From: Martinezella rhizogenes
GTDB lineage: Bacteria; Pseudomonadota; Alphaproteobacteria; Rhizobiales; Rhizobiaceae
Assembly: GCF_007002745.1 (NCBI RefSeq)
Contig: NZ_SGNY01000006.1
Coordinates: 1 to 64,000 of the forward strand
Direction: 5' to 3'
DNA: 64,000 nt
Below, in pieces: positions 9,599 through 20,198 of this stretch; the first letter of the stretch is position 1, and each line of letters opens with the position of its first letter. The notes beneath the pieces were generated by a model. It saw only the letters and a program-made list of their open reading frames with translations, had not been told where the DNA came from and did no database searches. The translations under genes and the position numbers were made by a program.

Positions 9599-10906
9599 TC
9601 AGAGAATATAACGCGACAAATCCGTATCGGCGGCCAGATCGCCGACATGTTTTTTGACGTATTCCTGATCGATCTTGATGGCAGACCCACCGCGATCCGG
9701 CGCGTTGAAGGAAATCTCGTCCAGAACCCGCTCCATCACCGTCTGCAGACGACGCGCACCGATATTCTCAACCGACGAATTGAGATGAACGGCCACATCG
9801 GCCAAAGCGTCAATCGCATCATCGGTGAAATCAAGATCGAGTTCTTCCGTCGCCATCAGCGCCTTGTACTGGCGGATGAGGCTTGCTTCCGTTTCGGTGA
9901 GGATCCGGCGGAAATCCTCCTTGGTCAGCGGCTTCAGCTCAACGCGGATCGGCAGGCGGCCCTGAAGCTCCGGCAAAAGATCGGATGGCTTTGCCACATG
10001 GAACGCGCCTGACGCGATGAACAGGACGTGATCGGTTTTGACAGGGCCGTATTTCGTCGAAACCGTCGTGCCTTCGACAAGCGGCAGGAGGTCACGCTGC
10101 ACGCCTTCACGCGAAACGCCAGCGCCCATGCCGCCATCGCGCGCCGCGATCTTGTCGATCTCGTCGAGGAAGACGATGCCGTCATTTTCCACCGACTTCA
10201 CTGCTTCGCGCTGGATCATTTCATTGTCGAGCAGCTTGTCGGATTCATCGCGGACGAGATCGGTATAGGATTTCGAGACCGTGGTGCGCACTTTCTTGGT
10301 GCGTCCGCCCATGGCCTTGCCGAACATTTCCGACAGGTTGAGGACGCCGATATTGGCGCCCGGCATGCCGGGAATTTCGAAACCGGGCATGCCCGATCCG
10401 CTATCGGCAACCTCGATATCAATTTCCTTGTCGTCCAACTCGCCATCACGCAGCTTTTTGCGGAAGCTTTCGCGGGTGCCGGGCGACGCGGTCGTACCGA
10501 CAAGCGCATCGAGTACCCGTTCTTCAGCGCTGGCATGCGCCTTGGCCTGTACTTCTGCGCGCTTCTTTTCACGCACGAGGCCTATACCGATTTCCACGAG
10601 ATCGCGGATGATCTGTTCGACATCGCGGCCGACATAACCGACTTCGGTGAACTTGGTCGCCTCGACCTTGATGAACGGGGCGCCGGCCAACTTTGCCAGG
10701 CGACGGGAAATCTCCGTCTTGCCGACACCGGTCGGCCCGATCATCAGAATATTCTTGGGCATCACTTCATCGCGCAGGCTCTCATCGAGCTGCTGGCGAC
10801 GCCAGCGGTTGCGCAGTGCGATCGCGACCGCACGTTTCGCATCATGCTGGCCGATGATGTGGCGGTCCAGTTCCGAGACAATTTCCCGGGGTGAAAAAGT
10901 GGTCAT
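9599..10906 (-). CDS. hslU: ATP-dependent protease ATPase subunit HslU (ClpY)
   Basis: A 435-residue AAA+ unfoldase, the typical HslU length. Walker A GPTGVGKT is at 57-64, the GYVGRD pore loop follows, Walker B reads [12 protein letters not shown], and the C-terminus ends in DLSRYIL as HslU tails do, the tail that docks into HslV. It forms hexameric caps on HslV and feeds unfolded proteins to it in the cytoplasm. hslV lies 75 bases upstream on the same strand, so this is a standard hslVU operon, closed by the terminator at 9545-9575. Confidence 0.97.
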   Translation of the reverse strand: MTTFSPREIVSELDRHIIGQHDAKRAVAIALRNRWRRQQLDESLRDEVMPKNILMIGPTGVGKTEISRRLAKLAGAPFIKVEATKFTEVGYVGRDVEQIIRDLVEIGIGLVREKKRAEVQAKAHASAEERVLDALVGTTASPGTRESFRKKLRDGELDDKEIDIEVADSGSGMPGFEIPGMPGANIGVLNLSEMFGKAMGGRTKKVRTTVSKSYTDLVRDESDKLLDNEMIQREAVKSVENDGIVFLDEIDKIAARDGGMGAGVSREGVQRDLLPLVEGTTVSTKYGPVKTDHVLFIASGAFHVAKPSDLLPELQGRLPIRVELKPLTKEDFRRILTETEASLIRQYKALMATEELDLDFTDDAIDALADVAVHLNSSVENIGARRLQTVMERVLDEISFNAPDRGGSAIKIDQEYVKKHVGDLAADTDLSRYIL

Positions 10907-10981
10907 TCTATCCTCTCGGCTTTCCTGTTCCGGCCGGCCATTCCGGCCCGGCCCACAGGACCCATGGTTGAGAAAATTCGC

Positions 10982-11506
10982 TTATTCGGCGTCGAGCATT
11001 TCGACGACGAGATTATGGTTGGTATAAACGCAGATATCGGCGGCGATATCGAGCGCCTGGCGCGCTACGTCTTCGGCCGACTTGTCCGTGTCCATCATGG
11101 CGCGGGCAGCCGCAAAGGCGTAGTTGCCGCCGGAACCAATGGCGATCGCGCCGTGCTCCGGCTCCAGCACATCACCATTGCCGGTGATGGCAAGCGTGGT
11201 GGATTTATCAGCGACCAGCATCATGGCTTCGAGATTGCGCAGATATTTGTCCGTGCGCCAATCCTTGGCGAGCTCGACTGCGGCGCGCATCAGCTGGCCC
11301 GGATATTGCTCTAGTTTCTTTTCAAGACGGTCAAGCAGCGTGAAGGCATCCGCGGTCGCGCCGGCAAAACCGGCAATTACTTCACCCTTGCCGATGCGGC
11401 GAACCTTGCGGGCATTGCCCTTCATGACGGTCTGGCCGAGGCTTACCTGACCATCGCCAGCCATGACGACCTTGCCGCCTTTTCTGACTGTAATAATCGT
11501 TGTCAT
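10982..11506 (-). CDS. hslV: ATP-dependent protease peptidase subunit HslV (ClpQ)
   Basis: A 174-residue N-terminal-nucleophile hydrolase. The start is fixed at ATG 11506 because removal of Met must expose the catalytic Thr ([11 protein letters not shown]); a TTG immediately upstream in frame would give an extra Met codon and is not used here. Family motifs include [25 protein letters not shown] (GDGQV block), [11 protein letters not shown] and the GSGGNYA loop. It is the first gene of hslVU and divergent from hisB, with about 200 bases between. I could not find a convincing sigma-32 type promoter by eye. Confidence 0.96.
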   Translation of the reverse strand: MTTIITVRKGGKVVMAGDGQVSLGQTVMKGNARKVRRIGKGEVIAGFAGATADAFTLLDRLEKKLEQYPGQLMRAAVELAKDWRTDKYLRNLEAMMLVADKSTTLAITGNGDVLEPEHGAIAIGSGGNYAFAAARAMMDTDKSAEDVARQALDIAADICVYTNHNLVVEMLDAE

Positions 11507-11707
11507 CAAACACCTGTCTGCCCTGTCGGGCCTGCGGTTAACGGGCCGGTATGCAGCCCTTCTCGAGTTCTATGTAAGTTTGCTTTTCGCGATTGCAATC
11601 TTCGAGGCGACGCACCGTTTTCGGCATGTCGGGCAAGATGATGGAACAACTGGATATTTGTGTCCCGTGCTGATAAGGAACGGCAACATTTTCACGGAGC
11701 GGCCAAA

Positions 11708-12304
11708 ATGGCAGAACGTAAAGGCGAGATTATCCGCACCACCAACGAGACTTCGGTTTCGGTGCGTGTGGATATCGACGGCACCGGCAAGTCGACAATT
11801 TCCACCGGCGTGGGATTTTTCGACCATATGCTGGACCAGCTGAGCCGCCATTCGCTGATCGACATGCACATCGAGGTCAAGGGCGACCTGCATATCGATG
11901 ACCATCACACCGTGGAAGATACTGGCATCGCCATCGGCCAGGCGATTGCCAAGGCGCTGGGTGACCGTCGCGGCATTACCCGTTATGCCTCGCTTGATCT
12001 TGCCATGGACGAGACGATGACCAAGGCTGCCGTCGATATTTCCGGCCGGCCCTTTCTCGTCTGGAACGTCAATTTTTCCGCACCGAAGATCGGCACTTTC
12101 GACACGGAACTGGTGCGCGAGTTCTTTCAGGCGCTGGCCCAGAATGCCGGTATTACGCTGCATATCCTGAACCATTACGGCGCCAACAACCATCATATCG
12201 CCGAAACATGCTTCAAGGCCGTTGCCCGCGTTCTTCGTACGGCAACCGAGATCGACCCCCGGCAGGCAGGCCGCGTTCCCTCCACAAAGGGTATGCTGGC
12301 CTGA
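11708..12304 (+). CDS. hisB: Imidazoleglycerol-phosphate dehydratase HisB
   Basis: A 198-residue monofunctional dehydratase, converting imidazole glycerol phosphate to imidazole acetol phosphate, step six of histidine synthesis. The metal-binding repeats show as [23 protein letters not shown] and [15 protein letters not shown] 11708 (MAERKGE) has GGAG about 10 bases upstream and fits rhizobial HisB length; the frame is open 16 codons further up without support. It opens a six-gene plus-strand run, hisB-DUF2628-hisH-hisA-hisF-hisE, leading into coaA. Confidence 0.96.
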   Translation: MAERKGEIIRTTNETSVSVRVDIDGTGKSTISTGVGFFDHMLDQLSRHSLIDMHIEVKGDLHIDDHHTVEDTGIAIGQAIAKALGDRRGITRYASLDLAMDETMTKAAVDISGRPFLVWNVNFSAPKIGTFDTELVREFFQALAQNAGITLHILNHYGANNHHIAETCFKAVARVLRTATEIDPRQAGRVPSTKGMLA

Positions 12305-12326
12305 CGCCAAAGCTGTCAGGAAGCCC

Positions 12327-12821
12327 ATGACAAGCTATCTCGTTCTGGAAGCCCGAAACGGGCCGGACAGGGACCACAAAACGACCCGTTTCATTGCAGA
12401 CCGTTTCGTCTGGCTGGCTCTGATTGCGCCGTGGTTGTGGCTCGCGATCAACCGCGCGTGGCTGGCGGCGGTGGTCGTTTTTATCGCCCTCGTTCTGGCC
12501 GGTCAGGCATCAATGTTACCCGGATTCGAACCGGTCGGCATTCTGTGCGGCTTTGCCATTTCCCTTATCACCGCACTGGAGGGACGCGATTTTCTCGTGC
12601 GGCACTTGATCCGAAAAGGCTGGAAGATGACATCGATCATCGCCGCCCCTGATCTTTCGAGTGCGGAAGACATATATTTCTCCAAACTCTCAGAAAACAC
12701 GGAAACGACGGAACAGCTTTCACAGCCGGTCTGGACCCCTTCGCCGCAGAAGAACGGTGGCAAAAACTTCGTCAACGATCCCGCCGGATCGTTTCTTTTC
12801 GACTTGAATGGAAGGCGCTGA
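12327..12821 (+). CDS. DUF2628 family small membrane protein within the his operon
   Basis: A 164-residue protein beginning [16 protein letters not shown], with two or three hydrophobic segments (about 32-50, 52-68 and 73-90) in the pattern of DUF2628. The C-terminal 60 residues are polar and low in complexity. ATG 12327 has AGGAAG just upstream. It lies 22 bases after hisB and its stop is one base before the hisH start, so it should be co-transcribed with histidine genes. It has no motif of histidine enzymes; function unknown. Confidence 0.75.
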   Translation: MTSYLVLEARNGPDRDHKTTRFIADRFVWLALIAPWLWLAINRAWLAAVVVFIALVLAGQASMLPGFEPVGILCGFAISLITALEGRDFLVRHLIRKGWKMTSIIAAPDLSSAEDIYFSKLSENTETTEQLSQPVWTPSPQKNGGKNFVNDPAGSFLFDLNGRR

Positions 12822-12822
12822 C

Positions 12823-13473
12823 ATGCGTGTCGCGATCATCGACTACGGTTCGGGCAATTTGCGTTCGGCCACCAAAGCTTTCGAGCGTGCCGCCCGTGAG
12901 GCCGGCATCAATGCCACCATCGATCTGACCGACAGGCCGGATCACGTCGCTACGGCGGACCGTATCGTCCTGCCTGGTGTCGGCGCCTATGCGGATTGCC
13001 GCGCCGGTCTTGATGCCGTTCCCGGCATGCATGAGGCGCTTGTCGAAGCCGTCGAGAAAAAAGCCCACCCCTTCCTCGGCATCTGCGTCGGCATGCAGCT
13101 GATGTCCTCACGCGGCCTGGAAAAGACCGTCAGTGCCGGGCTTGGCTGGATTGAGGGAGACGTCGTGGAAATGACGCCCTCCGATACCAGCCTCAAAATC
13201 CCGCAGATCGGCTGGAACACGCTGGAAATCCGCCACGCCCACCCGCTGTTTGACGGCATCAAGACCGGCGCGGACGGGCTGCATGCCTATTTCGTGCATT
13301 CCTATCATCTGGCGGCCAAGCACTCGACGGATGTCATCGTCACCACCAATTATGGTGGCGCGATGACGGCTTTCGTAGGTCGTGACAATATGGCGGGCGC
13401 GCAGTTCCACCCGGAAAAGAGCCAGACGCTCGGCCTTGCCCTGATTTCCAATTTCCTGCGCTGGAAGCCCTGA
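12823..13473 (+). CDS. hisH: Imidazole glycerol phosphate synthase glutaminase subunit HisH
   Basis: A 216-residue class I glutamine amidotransferase that supplies ammonia to HisF. The catalytic triad is visible: nucleophile Cys88 in [11 protein letters not shown], and the His and Glu of QFHPEKSQ near the C-terminus. The oxyanion strand PGVGAYADC is present. Start ATG 12823 follows GGAAGGCG and lies one base after the preceding stop. HisA starts two bases after its stop, as expected for a tightly coupled operon. Confidence 0.96.
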   Translation: MRVAIIDYGSGNLRSATKAFERAAREAGINATIDLTDRPDHVATADRIVLPGVGAYADCRAGLDAVPGMHEALVEAVEKKAHPFLGICVGMQLMSSRGLEKTVSAGLGWIEGDVVEMTPSDTSLKIPQIGWNTLEIRHAHPLFDGIKTGADGLHAYFVHSYHLAAKHSTDVIVTTNYGGAMTAFVGRDNMAGAQFHPEKSQTLGLALISNFLRWKP

Positions 13474-13474
13474 C

Positions 13475-14218
13475 ATGATTCTTTTTCCCGCAATCGACCT
13501 TAAAGACGGCCAGTGCGTTCGCCTGAAACTTGGTGATATGGACCAGGCCACCGTTTACAACGAGGATCCCGGTGCACAGGCAAAGGCCTTCGAAGACCAA
13601 GGCTTCGAATGGCTGCATGTCGTCGATCTCAACGGCGCCTTCGCCGGCCAGACCGTGAATGGCGAGGCGGTCGATGCCATTCTCAAAGCCACGAAAAACC
13701 CGGTGCAGCTTGGCGGCGGCATCCGCACGCTTGATCACATTGAAGCGTGGCTGAGCCGCGGGCTTGCCCGTGTCATTCTCGGCACCGTCGCGGTGCGCGA
13801 TCCGGTTCTGGTCATTGAAGCCTGCAAGCGTTTCCCCGGCCAGGTCGCCGTCGGCATCGATGCCAAGGGCGGCAAGGTTGCCGTTGAAGGCTGGGCGGAA
13901 GCTTCCGAACTCGGCGTCATCGAACTTGCCAGGCGCTTCGAGGGTGCCGGTGTCGCCGCCATCATCTATACCGATATCGATCGCGATGGCATTCTTGCCG
14001 GCATCAACTGGGCCTCGACCCTGGAACTGGCGGATGCCGTCTCCATTCCGGTCATCGCGTCCGGCGGCCTTGCCTCCATCGATGACATCAAGCGCATGCT
14101 GCAGCCGGATGCCGCAAAGCTCGAAGGTGCGATTTCAGGCCGCGCGCTATATGATGGGCGTATCGACCCCGCGGAGGCGCTTGCCCTCATCAAGGCTGCG
14201 AAGGAAGTAAGCGCATGA
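13475..14218 (+). CDS. hisA: ProFAR isomerase HisA
   Basis: A 247-residue (beta/alpha)8 barrel that isomerises ProFAR to PRFAR in histidine synthesis. The catalytic aspartates are seen in [14 protein letters not shown] and IYTDIDRDG; phosphate-binding loops LGGGIRT and ASGGLAS are present. It is the paralogue of the adjacent hisF. The stop overlaps the hisF start by four bases (ATGA). Confidence 0.97.
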   Translation: MILFPAIDLKDGQCVRLKLGDMDQATVYNEDPGAQAKAFEDQGFEWLHVVDLNGAFAGQTVNGEAVDAILKATKNPVQLGGGIRTLDHIEAWLSRGLARVILGTVAVRDPVLVIEACKRFPGQVAVGIDAKGGKVAVEGWAEASELGVIELARRFEGAGVAAIIYTDIDRDGILAGINWASTLELADAVSIPVIASGGLASIDDIKRMLQPDAAKLEGAISGRALYDGRIDPAEALALIKAAKEVSA

Positions 14219-14991
14219 CCCTCAAAGCCCGTATTATTCCCTGCCTCGATGTAAAGGACGGCCGCGTCGTCAAGGGCGTCAACTTTGTCGATCTGATCGA
14301 TGCCGGCGATCCCGTCGAGGCGGCGAAAGCCTATGATGCAGCGGGAGCCGATGAACTCTGCTTTCTCGATATTACCGCCTCCTCGGATAATCGCGACACG
14401 ATCTTCGAGGTGGTTTCGCGCACGGCCGATCATTGTTTCATGCCGGTAACGGTTGGTGGTGGGGTTCGCAGCGTTGCGGATATTCGCAAGCTGCTTCTAT
14501 GCGGCGCCGACAAGGTCTCGATCAATTCCGCAGCGGTCAAGGATCCGGATTTCGTGGCGCAGGCTGCCGACAAGTTTGGCAACCAGTGCATCGTCGTTTC
14601 CATCGATGCCAAGCGGGTTTCCAAGGACGGAGAAGTCGACCGTTGGGAAATCTTCACCCATGGCGGACGCCAGCCAACCGGGATCGACGCCGTGGAGTTT
14701 GCCATCAAGATGGTGGAGCGCGGCGCAGGTGAATTGCTCGTTACCTCGATGGATCGCGACGGCACCAAGAGCGGCTATGATATCGGCTTGACGCGCAGTA
14801 TTGCCGATCAGGTTCGTGTACCCGTCATCGCTTCTGGCGGCGTCGGCACGCTGGATGATCTGGTGGCAGGCGTTCGTGATGGTCACGCGACGGCGGTGCT
14901 CGCCGCCTCCATCTTCCACTTCGGCACCTATTCGATCGGGCAAGCCAAGAGCTACATGGCCGAGCATGGCATCGCCATGCGTCTCGACTGA
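14215..14991 (+). CDS. hisF: Imidazole glycerol phosphate synthase cyclase subunit HisF
   Basis: A 258-residue barrel that joins PRFAR and the ammonia from HisH to give IGP and AICAR. Key residues appear in [17 protein letters not shown] (first catalytic Asp), [16 protein letters not shown] (second Asp) and the phosphate loops VGGGVRS and ASGGVG. Normal family length. It overlaps hisA by four bases and is followed 15 bases later by hisE. Confidence 0.97.
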   Translation: MTLKARIIPCLDVKDGRVVKGVNFVDLIDAGDPVEAAKAYDAAGADELCFLDITASSDNRDTIFEVVSRTADHCFMPVTVGGGVRSVADIRKLLLCGADKVSINSAAVKDPDFVAQAADKFGNQCIVVSIDAKRVSKDGEVDRWEIFTHGGRQPTGIDAVEFAIKMVERGAGELLVTSMDRDGTKSGYDIGLTRSIADQVRVPVIASGGVGTLDDLVAGVRDGHATAVLAASIFHFGTYSIGQAKSYMAEHGIAMRLD

Positions 14992-15006
14992 TTGCAGGAA
15001 CATCTC

Positions 15007-15330
15007 ATGAGCGCATTTTCCCTTTCCGATCTGGAACGCATCGTCGCAACCCGCGCCGCTGCATCTCCTGACGAATCCTGGACGGCCAAACTCGTCGCGG
15101 CCGGGCAGGAACGGGCGGCTAAAAAACTGGGCGAAGAGGCAGTGGAAGCTGTCATCGCTGCCATCGCGAAAGACCGCGACGGGCTGAAGAATGAAGCCGC
15201 CGACCTGCTTTACCATCTGCTGGTAGTACTGAAGATCGCCGACATTCCCTTGAGCGACGTTTTTGCCGAGCTGGAGCGCCGGACGGGCCAGACCGGCCTT
15301 GCGGAAAAGGCGGCGAGGCCCAAATCATGA
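15007..15330 (+). CDS. hisE: Phosphoribosyl-ATP pyrophosphohydrolase HisE
   Basis: A 107-residue all-alpha MazG-like pyrophosphatase removing pyrophosphate from PR-ATP, step two of the pathway. The metal-binding [13 protein letters not shown] and [14 protein letters not shown] motifs are present. ATG 15007 is preceded by AGGA; a TTG at 14992 directly after the hisF stop is a weaker alternative. No HisI cyclohydrolase domain is fused to it and no hisI is in the window. The stop overlaps coaA by four bases. Confidence 0.95.
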   Translation: MSAFSLSDLERIVATRAAASPDESWTAKLVAAGQERAAKKLGEEAVEAVIAAIAKDRDGLKNEAADLLYHLLVVLKIADIPLSDVFAELERRTGQTGLAEKAARPKS

Positions 15331-16328
15331 ATGTCACGGCAGGCAGTGGGGAGAGAGGCATGCCGAGCACAATCGATCATTTCCGGCCCGATGAATATTC
15401 GCCCTACCACTTCTTCAGTTCGGAAGAATGGGCGAAATTTCGCGCCGATACGCCACTGACGCTTTCCGCCGACGAGGTCAAACGGCTGCGCTCGCTTGAT
15501 GATCCGATTGATCTGGACGAAGTGCGGCGCATCTATCTGTCGCTGTCGCGCCTGCTATCTTCGCATGTGGAAGCATCGCAACTGCTTTTCGAGCAGCGCA
15601 ACCGCTTTCTCAACATGGGGGATGTCAACAAGACGCCATTCGTCATCGGCATTGCCGGTTCAGTCGCGGTTGGAAAATCAACGACGGCGCGTATCCTGAA
15701 AGAGCTTCTGGCGCGCTGGCCCTCCAGCCCGAAGGTCGATCTCATCACCACGGACGGATTTCTCTATCCGAATGAGGTGCTGCGGCGTGAAAACCTTATG
15801 GAGCGCAAGGGCTTTCCGGAAAGCTACGATATCGGCGCGCTGTTACGCTTCCTGTCGGCCATCAAGGCGGGCCAGCCGAATGTGAAAGCGCCGCGTTATT
15901 CGCATCTGACCTATGACGTGCTGCCGAACGAGTTCACCGTCATCGACCAGCCGGATATCCTTATTTTCGAGGGCATCAATGTGCTGCAATCGCGGGACCT
16001 GCCGGCGGGCGGGCGGATCGTGCCCATCGTTTCCGACTTCTTCGATTTCTCGATCTATATCGATGCCGACGAGGATTTCATTCACAACTGGTATGTGAAC
16101 CGGTTCATGAATCTGAGAAACACGGCTTTCCGCGATCCCAATTCATTCTTCAACCGTTATGCGTCGATCAGTGAAGAAGCGGCGCTCAGCATTGCCGAGG
16201 GTCTCTGGCAGAACATCAACCTGAAGAACCTGCGCCAGAACATTGTTCCGACGCGCCCGCGTGCGGACCTTATTCTGCGAAAGGGAAAGAACCACCTGAT
16301 CGATACGGTGGCGCTTCGCAAACTGTAA
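15327..16328 (+). CDS. coaA: Type I pantothenate kinase CoaA
   Basis: A 333-residue kinase phosphorylating pantothenate, the committed step of coenzyme A synthesis. The P-loop reads [13 protein letters not shown], followed by [21 protein letters not shown] and [10 protein letters not shown] as in the P-loop kinase CoaA family. The start at 15327 overlaps the hisE stop (ATGA) and suggests translational coupling. ATG 15360, preceded by GGGAGAGAG, is a credible alternative that removes 11 residues. The his-coaA link is by position only. Confidence 0.95.
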   Translation: MNVTAGSGERGMPSTIDHFRPDEYSPYHFFSSEEWAKFRADTPLTLSADEVKRLRSLDDPIDLDEVRRIYLSLSRLLSSHVEASQLLFEQRNRFLNMGDVNKTPFVIGIAGSVAVGKSTTARILKELLARWPSSPKVDLITTDGFLYPNEVLRRENLMERKGFPESYDIGALLRFLSAIKAGQPNVKAPRYSHLTYDVLPNEFTVIDQPDILIFEGINVLQSRDLPAGGRIVPIVSDFFDFSIYIDADEDFIHNWYVNRFMNLRNTAFRDPNSFFNRYASISEEAALSIAEGLWQNINLKNLRQNIVPTRPRADLILRKGKNHLIDTVALRKL

Positions 16329-16329
16329 A

Positions 16330-16351
16330 GATGCCGCGCGTGGGCGGCATC
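16330..16351. terminator. Hairpin in the coaA / LysM convergent gap
   Basis: Perfect 8-bp inverted repeat GATGCCGC (16330-16337) / GCGGCATC (16344-16351), loop 6 bases, in the 42-base gap between convergent genes. A clear T-run is missing on both strands, so termination is only probable. Confidence 0.4.
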
Positions 16352-16370
16352 TCCAGTGGCTAACCCGTTA

Positions 16371-16820
16371 TTATGCGAGGTCGGGGATACGCAGAACCTG
16401 GCCGGGATAAATCTTGTCGGGATGGGTCAGCATTGGCTTGTTGGCTTCGAAGATAATGTTGTTTTTCGCGCCATTTGCCTTGCCGTACTGGGCTTCGGCA
16501 ATCTTCCAGAGATTGTCGCCCTTCTTGACGGTGTAGAAGACGGGTTCTTTTGCCGGGGCTTCGGCCACTTTCAGTTCACCGGCCTCGACCTTGGAAATGC
16601 CGAGCGTATTGCCGACTGCAATGACCGCCTTTTCGAAAACAGACTGATCGGCCACTTCGCCCTTCAGAACGACCTTGTCGTCCACCACCTCGACCTGAAC
16701 CTTGTCCGTGCCGAGATCGTGGGAAGCGAGTTCCTTTTTGACCGCATCGACATCAGGTGCGTCATCGCCGCCGATACCAAGCTTTTTTCCCGCTTCCTTG
16801 ATGAAATTGAACAGACCCAT
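16371..16820 (-). CDS. lysM: BON-LysM protein of the Kbp/YgaU type
   Basis: A 149-residue protein starting MGLFNFIKEAGKKLG, the same N-terminus and length as E. coli Kbp (YgaU), a soluble potassium-binding protein. A BON domain spans about 20-90 and a C-terminal LysM domain about 95-147 (FYTVKKGDNLWKIAEAQYG, then YPGQVLRIPDL). No signal peptide is visible, as in Kbp, so binding peptidoglycan through LysM is not assured. GGAGGG precedes the start. It stands alone, convergent with coaA. Confidence 0.9.
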   Translation of the reverse strand: MGLFNFIKEAGKKLGIGGDDAPDVDAVKKELASHDLGTDKVQVEVVDDKVVLKGEVADQSVFEKAVIAVGNTLGISKVEAGELKVAEAPAKEPVFYTVKKGDNLWKIAEAQYGKANGAKNNIIFEANKPMLTHPDKIYPGQVLRIPDLA

Positions 16821-16906
16821 AGCACCCTCCTTGGTTGTAGGGAGGATTACCAGACGATATTTGAAGCTCTATGACAAGGGCGAAAGATTTCGCGCAGGAT
16901 TGCCAC

Positions 16907-17341
16907 CTAGTCCCCCGAAGGCTTACCGCGCATTTTCTTGACATCGGAACGGCCGGATTTTGCCTTCAGACGGCGCTCGACTGATCCCTTGGTGGGTTTG
17001 GTGGCCTTGCGCACTGGCGGAGGCGGGGCGGCGGCTTCGAGGATCAGCTCCTTCAGCCGCTCACGCGCATCTTCGCGATTGCGCTCCTGGCTGCGAAACC
17101 GGCTTGCCTCGATCATCAGCACGCCATCTTTCGAAACACGTCGCCCCCCCAGGCGCAGGGCATTCACCTTCACCCGATCGGACAGGGACGGTGAATTGGC
17201 GATGTCGAAAAACAACTGAACCGCCGTCGAGACCTTGTTGACGTTCTGGCCGCCCGGCCCACCGGCCAGCACGAATTGCTCCGTCAGCTCCCAGCCGGCG
17301 ATAGTGATACGGTTGCTGATATAAAGCGGGTCGCTGGCCAT
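16907..17341 (-). CDS. arfB: Alternative ribosome-rescue factor ArfB (YaeJ)
   Basis: A 144-residue peptidyl-tRNA hydrolase of the class I release-factor superfamily. The catalytic GGQ is in LAGGPGGQNVNKVSTAVQL, and the basic C-terminal tail (KSGRSDVKKMRGKPSGD) is the part that enters the mRNA channel of stalled ribosomes in this family. ATG 17341 (MASDPLYIS) follows GGAGAAAG; the upstream 30 codons of open frame cross the pckA terminator and are not used. Confidence 0.93.
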   Translation of the reverse strand: MASDPLYISNRITIAGWELTEQFVLAGGPGGQNVNKVSTAVQLFFDIANSPSLSDRVKVNALRLGGRRVSKDGVLMIEASRFRSQERNREDARERLKELILEAAAPPPPVRKATKPTKGSVERRLKAKSGRSDVKKMRGKPSGD

Positions 17342-17412
17342 GATCTTTCTCCGCGCCGGTGATGCCACAGAACGCGTGAAATGAAAACAGTGGCCAGAAT
17401 CGAGAGACCGGC

Positions 17413-17439
17413 AAAAAGAAACCCGGCACAAGGCCGGGT
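17413..17439 (-). terminator. Rho-independent terminator of pckA
   Basis: Perfect 7-bp stem ACCCGGC (17421-17427) / GCCGGGT (17433-17439). Read on the minus strand it is followed by TTCTTTTT. It separates pckA from arfB, both on the minus strand. Confidence 0.9.
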
Positions 17440-17466
17440 CCCCTCCTCCTCACAAATGAGGCTTTA

Positions 17467-19077
17467 TTATTCAGCCGCGAGCAGAAGGCCCGGGGCTGCG
17501 TCGCGAACCTTGCTATCGACGTGATCTTCGAACTTGGTGAAGTTCGTGACGAACATCGAGACCAGCTTCTTCGCCTGCGCGTCGTAAGCTGCGCCATCGG
17601 CCCAGGTTGAACGCGGATCGAGAATTGCACTATCCACGCCATCAAGCGACAGCGGCACCGCGAAGCCGAAATTCGCATCGGTGCGGAATTGTGCATCCTT
17701 CAGCTCGCCAGTGAGCGCAGCCGTCAGAAGCGCGCGTGTCGCCTTGATGGGCATCCGCTTGCCGATGCCGTAAGCGCCGCCGGTCCAGCCGGTGTTGACC
17801 AGCCAGCAATCAACGCCGTGTTTGCCGATCAGTTCACGCAGCAGGTTGCCATATTCCGCCGGGTGGCGTGGCATGAAGGGTGCGCCGAAGCAGGTGGAGA
17901 AGGTGGCTTCCGGCTCGGTCACGCCCTTTTCCGTGCCGGCGACCTTTGCGGTGTAGCCGGACAGGAAATGGTACATGGCCTGTTCCGGCGTCAGCCGCGC
18001 GATTGGTGGCAGCACACCGAAGGCATCCGCCGTCAGCATGATGATCGTTTTCGGATGACCGGCGATGCCGGTTTCCGATGCATTCGGAATGAAGTGCAGC
18101 GGATAGGCGCTGCGGGTATTTTCCGTCAGCGAGTTGTCGTTGAAATCGGGAACCCGGTTTTCGTCCAGCACGACATTTTCGAGAACCGTGCCGAAACGAT
18201 TGGTAGCGGCGTAGATTTCCGGCTCGGCCTCGGACGAAAGCTTGATCGCCTTGGCATAGCAGCCACCTTCGAAATTGAAGATGCCATGTTCGCCCCAGCC
18301 ATGTTCGTCATCACCGATCAAGGTGCGTGATGGATCTGCAGACAGCGTGGTCTTGCCGGTGCCGGAGAGACCGAAGAACACGGCGGAATCACCCTCAGGA
18401 CCGACATTGGCCGAGCAATGCATCGGCATCACGCCCTTGGCCGGCAGAAGGTAGTTCAGCACTGTGAAGACCGACTTCTTGTTTTCACCGGCATAGGAGG
18501 TACCGCCGATGAGGACGAGACCGTTGGTAAGGTCGCAGGCGATGACGGTTTCCGAACGCACACCGTGACGGGCGGGATCAGCCTTGAAGCTCGGCAGGTT
18601 GATGATGGTGAGCTTCTGCTTGAAACCAGCCAGTTTTTCCTGCTTCGGACGGATCAGCAGATTGCGGATGAACAGCGAGTGCCAGGCAAGCTCGGTGACG
18701 ACGCGTGTCGGCAGCGCATTTTCCTCATCGGCGCCGCCGATCAGGTCCTGCACGTAAAGCGTCTTGCCGGCGGCGTGGGCCAGCATGTCCTTATGCAGCA
18801 GCTCGAAGTTTTCCGGCGACAGCGGCTTGTTGTTATCCCACCAGATGGTGTTCTCGGTGGAAGCGTCGCGCACAACGAATTTGTCCTTCGGCGAACGGCC
18901 GGTGTGCTGGCCGGTGACGGCGCGAAGAGCGCCATCGATTGTCAGTTCGGCCTCGCCGTTGCGGATCGCCTCTTCGTATAATTCGCTCTCGTTGAGGTTA
19001 TAAAAGACGCGGGAAGCCTCGCCCAGTCCGAGTTCCGCAACTCCATTGGCAGGATTATGAACCCCAAGCTCGTTCAT
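17467..19077 (-). CDS. pckA: Phosphoenolpyruvate carboxykinase (ATP)
   Basis: A 536-residue ATP-dependent enzyme converting oxaloacetate to phosphoenolpyruvate, the entry to gluconeogenesis from organic acids. It has [15 protein letters not shown] (substrate site), the kinase-1a P-loop [14 protein letters not shown], and the metal-binding [24 protein letters not shown] 19077 (MNELGVHN) follows AAGGAA; 36 upstream codons of open frame are unlike the family. It is divergent from chvI across an AT-rich intergenic region with palindromes (19192-19229). Confidence 0.97.
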   Translation of the reverse strand: MNELGVHNPANGVAELGLGEASRVFYNLNESELYEEAIRNGEAELTIDGALRAVTGQHTGRSPKDKFVVRDASTENTIWWDNNKPLSPENFELLHKDMLAHAAGKTLYVQDLIGGADEENALPTRVVTELAWHSLFIRNLLIRPKQEKLAGFKQKLTIINLPSFKADPARHGVRSETVIACDLTNGLVLIGGTSYAGENKKSVFTVLNYLLPAKGVMPMHCSANVGPEGDSAVFFGLSGTGKTTLSADPSRTLIGDDEHGWGEHGIFNFEGGCYAKAIKLSSEAEPEIYAATNRFGTVLENVVLDENRVPDFNDNSLTENTRSAYPLHFIPNASETGIAGHPKTIIMLTADAFGVLPPIARLTPEQAMYHFLSGYTAKVAGTEKGVTEPEATFSTCFGAPFMPRHPAEYGNLLRELIGKHGVDCWLVNTGWTGGAYGIGKRMPIKATRALLTAALTGELKDAQFRTDANFGFAVPLSLDGVDSAILDPRSTWADGAAYDAQAKKLVSMFVTNFTKFEDHVDSKVRDAAPGLLLAAE

Positions 19078-19416
19078 GACGCGTTCCTTGTAAATGACGA
19101 TAAGGCCGTTGAAATTTTCACGGAAAAATACGTGGCAGCTTTTGGAAACGCAAGAGCCGAACTTTAAAAAACTTAGTGATTTCAATATATTAATCGATTT
19201 AAAAGATTTTATTTCTTTTTAAATCGGTTGAAGACGCATTAAAATCCAGCTGCGGCGGTTTCACGAAATCCGGCCACCGCACCCGCACGATTTTGGGGCG
19301 AGTTTTCCTTTGCCACAATTTGTTCCACCTTTATACTCAAGAGAGTGGCTCGCGGCGCACAACCTGGCTGGGTGAATGTCGGGAGTTACGAGAAAATGAC
19401 GATGGAGACCAACTAC
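19078..19416. promoter_or_regulatory. pckA/chvI divergent intergenic region
   Basis: A 339-base gap holding promoters for both genes. Its pckA-proximal half is AT-rich against a GC-rich background. An inverted repeat AATCGATTTAAAA (19192-19204) / TTTTAAATCGGTT (19217-19229) has one mismatch. Each arm also contains a shorter CG-centred imperfect palindrome (TTAATCGATTTAA and TTAAATCGGTTGAA), the shape of LacI-family operators. I infer a regulator site such as PckR for pckA. The chvI-proximal half shows no repeat I can support. Confidence 0.5.
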
Positions 19417-20142
19417 ATGCAGACGATCGCGCTTGTCGACGATGACCGGAATATTCTCACTTCGGTATCGATCGCGCTCGAAGCCGAAGGCTACCGGGTC
19501 GAAACGTATACGGACGGCGCCTCCGCGCTTGACGGGTTGATCGCCCGTCCGCCGCAGCTCGCCATTTTCGATATTAAGATGCCCCGCATGGACGGCATGG
19601 AGCTTTTGCGGCGCCTGCGTCAGAAATCGGATCTGCCGGTGATCTTCCTCACCTCCAAGGATGAGGAGATCGATGAATTGTTCGGCCTGAAAATGGGCGC
19701 GGATGACTTCATCACCAAACCCTTCTCGCAGCGCCTTCTGGTTGAACGCGTCAAGGCAATCCTGCGCCGCGCCAGCAGCCGCGATGCCGCGCCAGCGGCC
19801 GGCGGCGCAATAAAGCCGACGGCGGACCAGCAGGCCCGCACGCTGGAGCGCGGGCAACTCGCCATGGATCAGGAGCGTCATACCTGCACCTGGAAGGGCG
19901 AACCGGTAACACTCACCGTTACCGAATTCCTCATCCTGCACTCGCTGGCACAGCGGCCGGGCGTGGTGAAAAGCCGCGACGCGCTGATGGACGCCGCCTA
20001 TGACGAGCAGGTTTATGTGGATGACCGCACCATCGACAGCCACATCAAGCGCCTTCGCAAGAAGTTCAAACTGGTCGATGGCGACTTCGATATGATTGAA
20101 ACGCTTTATGGCGTAGGATATCGCTTCCGCGAAGCGGCCTGA
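19417..20142 (+). CDS. chvI: Response regulator ChvI (OmpR family)
   Basis: A 241-residue OmpR-type regulator. Receiver: acidic pocket VDDD (7-10), phosphoacceptor Asp52 in [11 protein letters not shown], Thr in FLTSKDEE and Lys in ITKPFS. The C-terminal winged helix ([14 protein letters not shown], then [16 protein letters not shown] and YGVGYRF) is typical. ATG 19417 ([10 protein letters not shown]) gives the known ChvI N-terminus with GGAG upstream; ATGs at 19396 and 19402 would add seven or five residues. It pairs with ChvG, which in Agrobacterium and Sinorhizobium responds to acidity and envelope state and controls virulence or symbiosis, succinoglycan and motility genes. Confidence 0.97.
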   Translation: MQTIALVDDDRNILTSVSIALEAEGYRVETYTDGASALDGLIARPPQLAIFDIKMPRMDGMELLRRLRQKSDLPVIFLTSKDEEIDELFGLKMGADDFITKPFSQRLLVERVKAILRRASSRDAAPAAGGAIKPTADQQARTLERGQLAMDQERHTCTWKGEPVTLTVTEFLILHSLAQRPGVVKSRDALMDAAYDEQVYVDDRTIDSHIKRLRKKFKLVDGDFDMIETLYGVGYRFREAA

Positions 20143-20198
20143 ATCGGCACGCAAATCGGAAGAGACCACCCGAAGAGTGGTGGCGAGGACTTAAATAC

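Noticed and set aside
11507-11509. TTG as the hslV start
   Set aside because: It would place an extra residue before the Met whose removal exposes the catalytic threonine.
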